NCBI RefSeq assembly: GCF_007826885.1
Contig: NZ_ML675595.1
Coordinates: 1 to 32,147, forward strand
DNA from: Candidatus Nitrosocosmicus arcticus
Lineage (GTDB): Archaea; Thermoproteota; Nitrososphaeria; Nitrososphaerales; Nitrososphaeraceae
Length of the DNA: 32,147 nucleotides
Reading direction: 5' to 3'
How positions within the stretch are numbered: the first letter of the stretch is position 1; every line of letters starts with the position of its first letter. The notes beneath the pieces are model-generated. The model saw only the letters and a list, made by a program, of their open reading frames with translations. It made no database searches and was not told where the DNA came from. The position numbers and the translations under genes are program-made. This document shows, one piece after another, positions 8,031-16,679 of this stretch.

Positions 8031-10478
8031 ATGAGGAATATCTTGCAAGTGGTTGTTTTTTTGACTGCACTTTTCGCTATCGTTCTTTGTAGTTCTGAGA
8101 ATTATGCTTTTTCCCAGATGAATAAGACTGGAGGCTATGCTGACCAAGTTAAATTTATAAGATTTTCTAATGAAAATGTTGCGTACCAGGAAGTGACTAA
8201 TGGTCACCTTGACAGTTATTTTTTCCAAATTCCTCTGCATCTTGTTGAATCAGCTAAAAAGAATTCAAATCTAGAAGTGTTTGAGAAGGAGGGTCTTTCT
8301 TATGGTTTGTTAATAAATCCTTATAATGCGAGCCAAACTTTCAATCCTTTCTCAATCAAAGAAATAAGATTTGCAATGAATTTCTTGATCGATAGGAACT
8401 TTATAGTAAATAATATTTTAAAGGGTTTCAGCAATCCCATCGTAGAGCCGTACGGACCCACATCTCCTGAATACCATAATGTGATACCTGTAGTAGATCC
8501 ATTGAAAATCCATTATGACTTAACCCTTGCTACTAAAAGTATCAAGGACTCTATGATAAAGGCGGGAGCAATTATGGATGGAACAGGTAAGTATACCCTA
8601 AATGGAAAAGCCGTGCTGGTTAAGATATTGATTAGAAATGACGATTTGTTAAGAAAATCTTTCGGTGATTTTGTTGCATCTGAGGTTGAAAAAGTCGGAT
8701 TTACGGTCGTGAAGGAATACGGTGATTTGACAAAAGCCAATAGAGTTGTTTATGGATCAGACCCGGCAGATTTGGAATGGAATGTTTATACCGAATCATA
8801 CATTTCTAGTTCATTCTCAAGGTATAATCCAACAACTGTTAGTCAAATGTATGCTCCGTGGTTTGGAAATATGCCAGGATCTCAGAATCCCGTCTTTTGG
8901 CAGTATTCCAATTCAACAATCGATGACCTAACACAAAAGCTCGTTTTTAACAATTTTACTTCTGAAATAGAACGAAATAATTTGTTAAGACAAGCGGAGT
9001 CGGCAGGTTTGCAAGAAGCAGTGCGCCTCTTTTTTGCAAGATCCTTTGATCCATACATTTCCTCATCAAAAATTAGTGGCCTGATTAACGACTATTCTGC
9101 CGGCATTGCTAATAAATTGTCATTGATAAACGCTATAAAAAACAATACCGATAATTCTACACTCAATATAGGGATGAAAGAAGTATATCAAGGAGCCTGG
9201 AACAATGTTAAGGGTTGCACAGATTTTTATTGTAGGATCATTTATTCACTTGTTGCTGACACTCCAACGATATCTAATCCTTATTCTGGCGACCCTGAAC
9301 CCTCTAGAAATATGTGGACCTATCTGTTCTCAAAAGGGCCTACTGATACTGTCATAGTTCCAAGCGATGCCCTTACCTGGAACCCATTTAATCAAAGTTG
9401 GGATAAGAACAAAAATCAAAGTAATTCTGCATTAACCAAAGTTACTATGACACCTTTGTTCTCAAATTGGCATAATGGGGAACTCATGGATAAGTATGAT
9501 CTCTTGTACTCTTATTATTTTCCATTCGAATGGTCCACTGATACTAAAAATAACGATAAGACCTTTGATGCCGAATATTCCAGTTTAATTTTTCCAACTT
9601 TGTCCCTGATTAAAGGAATAAAATTCTATGACAACAACACATTTGATACCTATGTCGATCTTTGGCATTATGACAAAAAATTAGTCCCCTCTTACGGGAC
9701 CTTATGGCCTTCTGAACCATGGGAAATTACTGCCGCTACGGAACGATTGGTTGCGGATAATAAATTGTCTTATTCAAAATCTGATGCTAATATTAAACAT
9801 ATAGATCAGTTATCTCTGAATCTTCCAGTGCAATCCGAATTGATAAAACGAGAGTTGATTAAGATGTCTAATGAAAATTATGTGCCCAATCCTTTGAAAG
9901 GTTTGATAAGTTTGGAGTATGCACTTGAACGCTACAAGTCATCAATAGACTGGATTAATATTCATCACAATGCAGTCATTGGTAACGGGCCTTATTATTT
10001 GGAAACTTTCAATCCTACTGGAGGGGTTGTAACCTTGAATGCGTTTAGAGATAATACATATCCGTTCAAGACAGGAATATACTCTGACTTCGAAAACCCT
10101 CCTGAACTACGCATTGATAGGATTAACATTCCAAAGTTCCTAAAAATAGGAGATCCATATGATTTTGACTTGCTTTTAGGTCTTAACAATCTATCTAATG
10201 GATCAAATAGTTTTAGTGGGATCATTGATCATTTCATTTCTGACAGAAATAATAAAATCGTAGTCGAAGGTTCTACTGTGATAAATAATATCTCTAATAA
10301 TCATTCTGATAGTAAAGGTCAACATCAGCTGGATGAATCTGGGGCTGTTACCATATCCTTGAATGCAAGTCAGACACAGGAACTTATACCAGGTCCAGCG
10401 AAAATAAAACTTATCATTACTTCTACAGAGTCACCAAAACCGCTGATCCAAGAAAATACCTTGATTGCCAGGCCTTGA
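8031..10478 (+). CDS. ABC transporter solute-binding protein, family 5, apparently with permuted halves
   Basis: From ATG 8031 the product has 815 residues; a TTG two codons earlier is possible. Residues 1-28 form a signal peptide (hydrophobic VVVFLTALFAIVL), so the protein is exported. Residues about 38-335 resemble the usual C-terminal half of family 5 binding proteins (peptide/nickel type): GHLDSYFF, then IKEIRFAMNFLIDR and a lobe with VASEVEKVGFTV. Residues about 378-680 resemble the usual N-terminal half: WHNGELMDKYDLLYS matches the 'fhdGeplta.Dv' region, and VIGNGPYYLETF matches the 'iGtGPY' motif that normally precedes the other half. Residues about 690-815 look like an added beta-sandwich. 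The family captures peptides, nickel or similar solutes; the ligand here is unknown. Two permeases follow. Confidence 0.85.
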   Translation: MRNILQVVVFLTALFAIVLCSSENYAFSQMNKTGGYADQVKFIRFSNENVAYQEVTNGHLDSYFFQIPLHLVESAKKNSNLEVFEKEGLSYGLLINPYNASQTFNPFSIKEIRFAMNFLIDRNFIVNNILKGFSNPIVEPYGPTSPEYHNVIPVVDPLKIHYDLTLATKSIKDSMIKAGAIMDGTGKYTLNGKAVLVKILIRNDDLLRKSFGDFVASEVEKVGFTVVKEYGDLTKANRVVYGSDPADLEWNVYTESYISSSFSRYNPTTVSQMYAPWFGNMPGSQNPVFWQYSNSTIDDLTQKLVFNNFTSEIERNNLLRQAESAGLQEAVRLFFARSFDPYISSSKISGLINDYSAGIANKLSLINAIKNNTDNSTLNIGMKEVYQGAWNNVKGCTDFYCRIIYSLVADTPTISNPYSGDPEPSRNMWTYLFSKGPTDTVIVPSDALTWNPFNQSWDKNKNQSNSALTKVTMTPLFSNWHNGELMDKYDLLYSYYFPFEWSTDTKNNDKTFDAEYSSLIFPTLSLIKGIKFYDNNTFDTYVDLWHYDKKLVPSYGTLWPSEPWEITAATERLVADNKLSYSKSDANIKHIDQLSLNLPVQSELIKRELIKMSNENYVPNPLKGLISLEYALERYKSSIDWINIHHNAVIGNGPYYLETFNPTGGVVTLNAFRDNTYPFKTGIYSDFENPPELRIDRINIPKFLKIGDPYDFDLLLGLNNLSNGSNSFSGIIDHFISDRNNKIVVEGSTVINNISNNHSDSKGQHQLDESGAVTISLNASQTQELIPGPAKIKLIITSTESPKPLIQENTLIARP

Positions 10479-10516
10479 GTAGGGTTTAAAATAACAATAT
10501 AGACGGATTTGCCTTG

Positions 10517-11584
10517 ATGACCATCATCGTTTACCTTTTAAAAAAAATCTCAATTTTGATATTAGTTTTGATTATCACACTATTGGTTACAATATTCCTT
10601 TTAGGTTCGACCATTGACAAAATAATGGTGGATAATATTCGAATGCAGGTAACTAACTCTCTATCCAACTCTATATCTGAAAACCAAAGACTAGGTCAGC
10701 TACAAGACCCTCAGGAAAGGCAGTCGATAATCAATAAACAAATTAGTATCCAAATTAAAAGTCTGGGGCTAGACGAACCTTGGTATTCTCCAAAAAAAAT
10801 AATTAATAGCCTCCTTCAAATCATTACATTAAACTTGGGTAATTCTAGATTTTTTACCACTCATGATGGCTCAAGTAGCGTGAATGAACTAATAATTGAA
10901 AAAGTACCAAATACAATTTTGTTGTTTACATCCTCCTCAATAACTGTAGTAGCCATAGGAATAGTAATAGGGTCTTATTTGGCAAAGATGGAAGGAAAAT
11001 TTTCCGATCAATTGATAGCTGGTCTTGCCTCTGCCAGTCAGAGTGTACCTCCATGGTGGTTTTCAATGATAATGATAGTTTTGTTTTCATTCCTGCTTCA
11101 AATTTTTCCTGCTAGATCTACACCTTTAATTTCTCCAGATACTCCGGGATACTTCATTGATTTATTATATCATATGACTTTGCCTTTTATTACAATGGTT
11201 ATCATAGGTTTTGCATCATCCGTTTACTATGTTAAATATATTGTTTTGAGGATAATTGATGAAGATTATATAAAGACCCTAGGAATTATTGGATTGCCTT
11301 CTAGAAAAATTTTACTCAAACACGCACTCAAGAACGCTGGACCTCAATTGACGACAATGTTAGGATTAGGCCTTACTGCAACATTGGGAGGGTCTATACT
11401 GATAGAAGAAATATTTGATTGGCCTGGCATGGGAAACCTGTTTTACAATGCAGTTATTCAGAATGATTCTCCTTTAATTATAGGCCTGGTATACTTCTTT
11501 ACACTGCTTTATTTATTGACAAGATTGCTATTGGACCTTACACTGTCACTTTTGGATCCACGAATTAGCACTGGAGATGAATGA
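10517..11584 (+). CDS. ABC transporter permease, DppB/OppB type
   Basis: This 355-residue polytopic protein is the first permease of a peptide/nickel-type importer. It has an N-terminal membrane helix (about 8-32), a periplasm-facing segment, then a cluster of helices from about residue 130. The EAA loop that contacts the ATPase is clear: DYIKTLGIIGLPSRKILLKHAL, followed by the family ending GGSILIEEIFDWPGMGNLFYNAV. The ATG at 10517 directly follows an in-frame TTG at 10514; I chose ATG. It begins 38 bp after the solute-binding gene and ends 21 bp before the second permease, so the three form one operon. Confidence 0.93.
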   Translation: MTIIVYLLKKISILILVLIITLLVTIFLLGSTIDKIMVDNIRMQVTNSLSNSISENQRLGQLQDPQERQSIINKQISIQIKSLGLDEPWYSPKKIINSLLQIITLNLGNSRFFTTHDGSSSVNELIIEKVPNTILLFTSSSITVVAIGIVIGSYLAKMEGKFSDQLIAGLASASQSVPPWWFSMIMIVLFSFLLQIFPARSTPLISPDTPGYFIDLLYHMTLPFITMVIIGFASSVYYVKYIVLRIIDEDYIKTLGIIGLPSRKILLKHALKNAGPQLTTMLGLGLTATLGGSILIEEIFDWPGMGNLFYNAVIQNDSPLIIGLVYFFTLLYLLTRLLLDLTLSLLDPRISTGDE

Positions 11585-11605
11585 GCTAATGGGTGTGGTT
11601 TATTT

Positions 11606-13027
11606 ATGTTGACTAGTAAAATGAAACTTCGTCTAAAGAACTACAAGGGTGGGGTCCTGGGCTTTGTTTTGCTTTTGTTCTTGATCGGGATCACTATCTA
11701 TACTGTTTTTTATATCCCAGCAAAGGAACGATCGGAATGGAATAATCCCTTCTATTGGATCGATTATCCCAAAAATGCGGCGCCTGCTTGGGTTAACTAT
11801 TTCTTAATGCCATTTAACCAGCAATTACCAGAACATAAGGTATATTCCAAGGAAGAAGCAGTAATTTCATCTTATGCTGAAACCGACTTTAAAGTGAATA
11901 ACCTTACATTTTTATACGAATATGTATATGGCCAATTTCCATCTGCTTTTAGCATACCATTTTCATTGGAGATCGGTGAAATTTCTCCAGCAGTAGAAAT
12001 TTCGGTTAAAAGGCCCGATGGATTGACATTTGATCTATATTATAATTCATTAGATCCTATACCAAGCGTCCAAAACGAGGTCGGGGCTCAATTATCTGAT
12101 GGCGATACCCACCCCTACGAGATATCTCAAAGACTTTTTTCATCGTCTAAAGAGGTAATTGATACTTTAATGAAATATACAAATTTGTTTAACTTTTCTT
12201 TAAGCGATTTGCCTTCTGAAAAAATTATCTTTTCTGAAACTAATTCAAATATACCTCTCAAAGGAACATATCAGTTTGTTTTTACTACTTATTCTTTTGA
12301 TAATGACACCATTCTAAAAGATATAAATCTCATAATAGAAGGCAAAGTGTTTGGATTGTTAGGAACAGATGAATTTCGACGGGATATATCCTTTGGGATC
12401 ATGATCGGAACTCCAGTAGCACTCCTAATCGGGGTCGCAGTAGCTTCATCCTCAACCACTATTGGTCTTTTCTATGGATTGATTGCTGGATATAAAGGGG
12501 GAAAAACAGGAACGTTTATGGTAATAATGATTGATATTTTTCTTTCGATTCCAACGATGGTATTATTTATCATATTATCACTTAATTTTGGAAGGAGTTT
12601 GTTATTTTTAATTGGACTTTTTGTCTTATTTGGTTGGCCAGGAGTGGCATTGATAAATCGAACATTTAGTGTTCAAATTAAGAATTATCCTTACGTCGAA
12701 GCTTCTAAATTGATGGGTGAATCTGATTTTAAGGTTGTATTGAGACATATTATCCCTCAGTTAATCCCCTTTACCCTTGCCAATTTTGCACTTTCGGTGC
12801 CAGCAGCAATATTGGCTGAATCTGCCTTGAGTTTTTTGGGATTTGGAGATCCATCTTTTCCCACATGGGGTCAAATGTTGCAGGATGCTCACTTCTCATC
12901 CGCTGAAATTTTAGGATATTGGTGGTGGATATTACCACCTGGACTTATGATTTCGATGACTAGCATGGCGTTTATTCTAATAGGAAGGTCTTTAGAGCAC
13001 AGGGCTAAACTGAGCAAAAAACAATAA
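11606..13027 (+). CDS. ABC transporter permease, DppC/OppC type, with large external insertion
   Basis: The 473-residue protein has a first membrane helix at about 16-37, then some 210 mostly polar residues before the family motif GLLGTDEFRRDISFG (about 250-264). The permease core follows, with the EAA loop ASKLMGESDFKVVLRHIIPQL and the C-terminal LAESALSFLGFGDPSFPTWGQML. DppC proteins are normally around 300 residues with a short stretch between helix 1 and the GTDxxGRD motif. This one therefore carries roughly 150-180 extra residues outside the membrane, with beta-strand-like segments. It pairs with the DppB-type permease upstream. No ATPase gene follows; the next gene is on the other strand. 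Confidence 0.92.
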   Translation: MLTSKMKLRLKNYKGGVLGFVLLLFLIGITIYTVFYIPAKERSEWNNPFYWIDYPKNAAPAWVNYFLMPFNQQLPEHKVYSKEEAVISSYAETDFKVNNLTFLYEYVYGQFPSAFSIPFSLEIGEISPAVEISVKRPDGLTFDLYYNSLDPIPSVQNEVGAQLSDGDTHPYEISQRLFSSSKEVIDTLMKYTNLFNFSLSDLPSEKIIFSETNSNIPLKGTYQFVFTTYSFDNDTILKDINLIIEGKVFGLLGTDEFRRDISFGIMIGTPVALLIGVAVASSSTTIGLFYGLIAGYKGGKTGTFMVIMIDIFLSIPTMVLFIILSLNFGRSLLFLIGLFVLFGWPGVALINRTFSVQIKNYPYVEASKLMGESDFKVVLRHIIPQLIPFTLANFALSVPAAILAESALSFLGFGDPSFPTWGQMLQDAHFSSAEILGYWWWILPPGLMISMTSMAFILIGRSLEHRAKLSKKQ

Positions 13028-13035
13028 TTGCTATT

Positions 13036-13473
13036 TTAAATCCTCCTTTCGAGTGGTACTTCCCTACCTTGGCTATCGTACGCATGGATATCCTCCTCAT
13101 CATAGGGATGACATATAATAATGGAGATTAAACCGTAAAAATGATTTAGGTCCTCAAGGGAGGGTTGACTTGTACCACTAGGATGGGAATGAGCTGTTCC
13201 AAGATACTTCAAGTCAAATGGTAATTCGTTTATTGGAAACCCGGAATAGAAAGGACCATGTTCGGAGAAAGGAGGGATGACTAAATTGTTTATTAATATC
13301 TCCATTTTTTTTCTTTCACCCTCTAAGATTAGTATTCCCTCATAGGGATGATGCATTTTAGCATAAGAAATTAATCCGTTAATTACGTTATGAGTGATTG
13401 CTACATTTTTTTTTTTGCTCTTATTTCCGTCCGGATCTTTATTTTTTTTACCCCTAAGAAACCCAAAATCCAT
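13036..13473 (-). CDS. JAMM/MPN-domain metalloprotease (Mov34/PAD-1-like)
   Basis: The 145-residue protein carries a complete JAMM motif: Glu45 in HHPYEGILILEGE, then H95-S-H97, Ser105 and Asp108 in TAHSHPSGTSQPSLED. This matches ExnHxHx(7)SxxD exactly, so the zinc site should be intact. JAMM enzymes cut isopeptide bonds of ubiquitin or archaeal SAMP-type modifiers, or act on other small-protein conjugates. No ubiquitin-like, E1 or E2 gene lies in this window, so the substrate is open. Residues 8-23 are very rich in Lys, a flexible basic tail. The ATG is preceded by a TATA-like TTTTTTATCTT near 13495-13505, about 26 bp upstream. It is convergent with the transporter operon, 8 bp apart. Confidence 0.9.
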   Translation of the reverse strand: MDFGFLRGKKNKDPDGNKSKKKNVAITHNVINGLISYAKMHHPYEGILILEGERKKMEILINNLVIPPFSEHGPFYSGFPINELPFDLKYLGTAHSHPSGTSQPSLEDLNHFYGLISIIICHPYDEEDIHAYDSQGREVPLERRI

Positions 13474-13617
13474 ATTTGATTTTAGAACTTACTAAGATAA
13501 AAAATAATATTTGGATTCATTTAAAAATCGTAACTACATAATTTTTATATTAAAAAAATAACCTGAATTCTTATGTTAGACTGAACTTGTTGATAAAATA
13601 ACAAACTTTTAATATTT

Positions 13618-15108
13618 TTGGAAAGCATTATTTTTAGTTTGATTTATCAGATTTCCATTATACTTATTTTTTCTACCATTGTATTTCTTGGCGGATTTCT
13701 ATCCGGTGCAAGTGCGCAAATTCTCCCACAAAACAATAATCAAAGTTCAGATTCCACCACTATTACTGCTCCTTCATCTACTCCTTCTATGGTTAAGAAC
13801 CCTTACGGGATCAGAATTACAAATCCCACAAATGGTGCTCAGGTTTTTATCAATGGTACAGATTATTTTGACAGTACAGGAAAAAGACTTTCCATTGAAG
13901 GTTTTTCTGTATCAAATAACGGTAATTTGACGAATTGCGAAGTGTCGTTAGTGACTAACAGCATTTTTCCATATCAAATGGTAAATGGGAGTGGTCCACT
14001 AGGAGTAAAGGACTTTTCCAAATGGAACTACCTATTTAGTTCGACCTACGCAAACTTTCATGAAGGCTCAAATAAGATCACTTCAAAATTAGCTTGTGAA
14101 GGGGGTACTGCAAAGGCATACTATAGTGTTAATGTAACGGGAACAAAATTTAATGGGACATTTCCTGCATCTTCTACAACTTTGGCTCTAGCTGAGGAAG
14201 GTATTACAGGTGATAGTTTACCTCCAAGCTCAAATATTGCAGGTAAATCTCAAAGTAATATAAGCTCAAGCGACATCAACTCGTCTAGTGAAGATTTGGC
14301 ACTTCCTGTGACTGGGATCGAAATCACATCTCCTTCCAATGGGGAAACGATTGATATTGATAAGCCTATAAATATTAACGGTAGTTCGGAATATCCAACT
14401 AATTACGATTGTGAAGTACTTTTAGCTGACGGTAATACTGCAGGCGTGATAGCACCAACTAGCGCTAACCATTCTAATTTTAAGAAAACAAAGCCTGGAG
14501 GCATTAACGGCACGAGTGATTTTAGAAGTTGGAGTATGGTACTTGAACCTGGATTAAATAACCTAAAGAATGGCACACAGTCATTAACTGCAAAATTGCA
14601 ATGCTATTCTCCGTTATCTTCCGTGAAATTTGCCAAAATAAGTATTGTTACAAATACTTCTAAACCGTTAGAACTCAAAGTAATGGATGTCAGTATTGAC
14701 AAAACTGGGCAAGGTATAAACCAAAAAATCATCATAGGTGTAAATGACGCTACTACAAATGATCCTTTGGTGGGTAGCGCTATCAGTGGTTCAATTAACG
14801 ATAATCCGTTTTCGGGGACTTCCGATTCACTTGGGAAATACAGCGTAACTATACCGTCTAGCGTTATAGATTCTAGCGCAACCATTAACGTATCAGTTTC
14901 GGCTACTGCTGATGGTTATAAGATTAAAAAGACGAGTACTACTTTTGAAGGATCACTTGCGGTAACTGATGAAACAACTCCATCCACATCCGATACTGAT
15001 AATCGTGATGTAACAAACAACGAAGAGGATCTTGCAGATAAAATATTTGATGATGTGCAAAAGCAACTAAGTGAGCAGGGAATTAATATTCCTCTCCCTT
15101 TTGGATAG
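13618..15108 (+). CDS. Secreted protein with duplicated Ig-like domain (surface protein, function unknown)
   Basis: Residues 1-33 are a signal peptide ending in GASAQ. After a Ser/Thr-rich linker come two homologous domains, about residues 63-176 and 233-346. Each opens with I-x-I-T-x-P-x-N-G, holds a DFxxW motif, and has one Cys pair (C107/C160 and C265/C329) that could form disulfides. A third beta domain (about 352-443) resembles carboxypeptidase-regulatory/Ig folds, with DPLVGSAISG and GTSDSLGKYSV. The tail is acidic and ends in a helix. Many N-x-S/T sites suggest N-glycosylation. It lacks a C-terminal membrane anchor, so it is secreted or held by other partners. The start is TTG. I do not recognise a named family; an adhesive or cell-surface role is inference. 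Confidence 0.8.
   Translation: MESIIFSLIYQISIILIFSTIVFLGGFLSGASAQILPQNNNQSSDSTTITAPSSTPSMVKNPYGIRITNPTNGAQVFINGTDYFDSTGKRLSIEGFSVSNNGNLTNCEVSLVTNSIFPYQMVNGSGPLGVKDFSKWNYLFSSTYANFHEGSNKITSKLACEGGTAKAYYSVNVTGTKFNGTFPASSTTLALAEEGITGDSLPPSSNIAGKSQSNISSSDINSSSEDLALPVTGIEITSPSNGETIDIDKPININGSSEYPTNYDCEVLLADGNTAGVIAPTSANHSNFKKTKPGGINGTSDFRSWSMVLEPGLNNLKNGTQSLTAKLQCYSPLSSVKFAKISIVTNTSKPLELKVMDVSIDKTGQGINQKIIIGVNDATTNDPLVGSAISGSINDNPFSGTSDSLGKYSVTIPSSVIDSSATINVSVSATADGYKIKKTSTTFEGSLAVTDETTPSTSDTDNRDVTNNEEDLADKIFDDVQKQLSEQGINIPLPFG
13804..14145 (+). repeat. Ig-like repeat A within the secreted protein
   Basis: The encoded domain begins GIRITNPTNGAQVFI, contains NCEV and DFSKWNYLF, and ends near LACEGG plus a YSVNVTGT strand. 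It matches repeat B in the order and spacing of the key residues. Confidence 0.6.
14314..14655 (+). repeat. Ig-like repeat B within the secreted protein
   Basis: The encoded domain begins GIEITSPSNGETIDI, contains DCEV and DFRSWSMVL, and ends near KLQCY plus a KISIVTN strand. It is diverged from repeat A, so the duplication is old. Confidence 0.6.
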
Positions 15109-15283
15109 AATACATATGGATTAACTAATTGGACATTGCTTGTATTTGATTAACAGCATCAGTAATTACATTGTCAATAATTACATTTCCTTTAGGACGT
15201 GATAATGTTTTCAGTTTTTTAAACCCGAATCATCTTTTTAATTAGAGTTGCCATCAAGAAATAACAAGGTTATTATTCTTTAT

Positions 15284-15291
15284 CTTTTAAG
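15284..15291 (+). promoter_or_regulatory. TATA box of the nop5-fibrillarin operon
   Basis: CTTTTAAG is centred about 24 bp upstream of the ATG at 15311 and lies inside the longer possible reading frame starting at 15248. It supports 15311 as the start. Confidence 0.45.
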
Positions 15292-15310
15292 TTATCTTGA
15301 ATTTAGATTT

Positions 15311-16648
15311 ATGACTGACAATGTGTACAAATTTTTGATTCTTGAGTTAGGCATTGCTATTGTAGATGAAAAAAATATGATCCAATCCTTTAAGAGATTT
15401 CACGACCCGGTACAATCCCACCTTAAAATTAAGAATAGGGACTATGAAGAAATTTCGGAGAGTTTGGAGGTTTTTAAAGTTAAACCAGAATTATTACAAA
15501 CTAATTACCCTGAGATAATAGATTATTTAAGAAACAATACGTTTCATGCTGAAAAAATTTCTGCAGTCGAAGAACGACAATCTCAGATCGATAAAATTAG
15601 TTTTTACACAGAGATGTATGATTCTGATCAACAGGACCATTCAGGCCGAGGGAGGGATATCTCAGATAATTTAAGAGAATTTTCTCTCAAATGGTCTTCA
15701 TTAAAAGTTAAGGAGGCTTCAGAGCAATTGGATTTGCATATTAGTCAATCCATCAATGCGTTGGATGAAATAGACAAGATATTGAATACAGTTGGAACTC
15801 GTATGAGAGAGTGGTATGGGCTTCACTTTCCTGAATTGGATAATCTACTTCAAAATATTGTAACATATGCAAATATTGTTTCTAAAGTTGGAAAGCGGGA
15901 AGAAATTACAGTAGAATTCTTACAAAGTTTGGAAATTCCGGAGAATAAAATTGAGATCATTATAATGACAGCAAAGAGAAGCAAAGGAGGCAAACTTACA
16001 GAAGAAAATTTATTAATATTACAGAGCCTCGCCAATGAGGTCATTTCATTGGCTCAAATTAGAAAGACCTTGGAGGACCATATTGATATATCCATGGAAG
16101 AAATATCCCCCAATTTGAAGGAATTACTAACGGCTACTGTCGGAGCACGACTGATCGCCAAAGCAGGGAGCTTGAAAAGGCTAGCTTCATTGTCTTCTAG
16201 CACGATTCAGATTCTTGGTGCTGAAAAGGCGTTATTTAGAACTTTGAAAACTGGTGCTAATCCTCCAAAACACGGCTTACTCTTTCAGCATCCCGTCATT
16301 CATTCTGCCCCAAAATGGCAAAGGGGCAAATTGGCAAGGGCCATTTCTTCGAAAGCTGCAATTGCTGCGAGAGTTGATCTTTATAGTCGTAATCCCGAAT
16401 CAAGCAATACATTGGCAAGTAAGTTGAATGACCGGATAACAGAAATTCAAGAAAAGTATAAAGAGCCTTCCGAAATTCAACAGAGACAACAGCAGCAAAA
16501 TTTCAAACGAGCCGATAGGGATTCCTATACTAGAAATAAAGGAAAGCAATACGGGAGAGATAGAGATAAAGATAGAGATGGGGATCGAGATTTTAAATTT
16601 AAGAAGAATAAGTTCAAAAAAAGATTTCATAAATCAAATAAAAAGTGA
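15311..16648 (+). CDS. nop5: C/D box sRNP core protein Nop5 (Nop56/58 family)
   Basis: From ATG 15311 the protein has 445 residues. It has an N-terminal domain (YKFLILELGIAIVDE), a long coiled-coil (about 110-290), and the NOP domain with the signature GARLIAKAGSLKRLASLSSS. The NOP domain continues with IQILGAEKALFRTLKTG and PKHGLLFQHPVI. A charged tail of Lys, Arg and Asp ends the protein. Nop5 bridges L7Ae-bound C/D guide RNA and fibrillarin in the RNP that 2'-O-methylates rRNA and tRNA. An upstream in-frame start at 15248 would add 21 residues not expected in the family. Fibrillarin follows 31 bp downstream, the classic archaeal operon. Confidence 0.95.
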   Translation: MTDNVYKFLILELGIAIVDEKNMIQSFKRFHDPVQSHLKIKNRDYEEISESLEVFKVKPELLQTNYPEIIDYLRNNTFHAEKISAVEERQSQIDKISFYTEMYDSDQQDHSGRGRDISDNLREFSLKWSSLKVKEASEQLDLHISQSINALDEIDKILNTVGTRMREWYGLHFPELDNLLQNIVTYANIVSKVGKREEITVEFLQSLEIPENKIEIIIMTAKRSKGGKLTEENLLILQSLANEVISLAQIRKTLEDHIDISMEEISPNLKELLTATVGARLIAKAGSLKRLASLSSSTIQILGAEKALFRTLKTGANPPKHGLLFQHPVIHSAPKWQRGKLARAISSKAAIAARVDLYSRNPESSNTLASKLNDRITEIQEKYKEPSEIQQRQQQQNFKRADRDSYTRNKGKQYGRDRDKDRDGDRDFKFKKNKFKKRFHKSNKK

Positions 16649-16679
16649 TGGGTTGTATTTACAATAGAAGGTATGTTAG

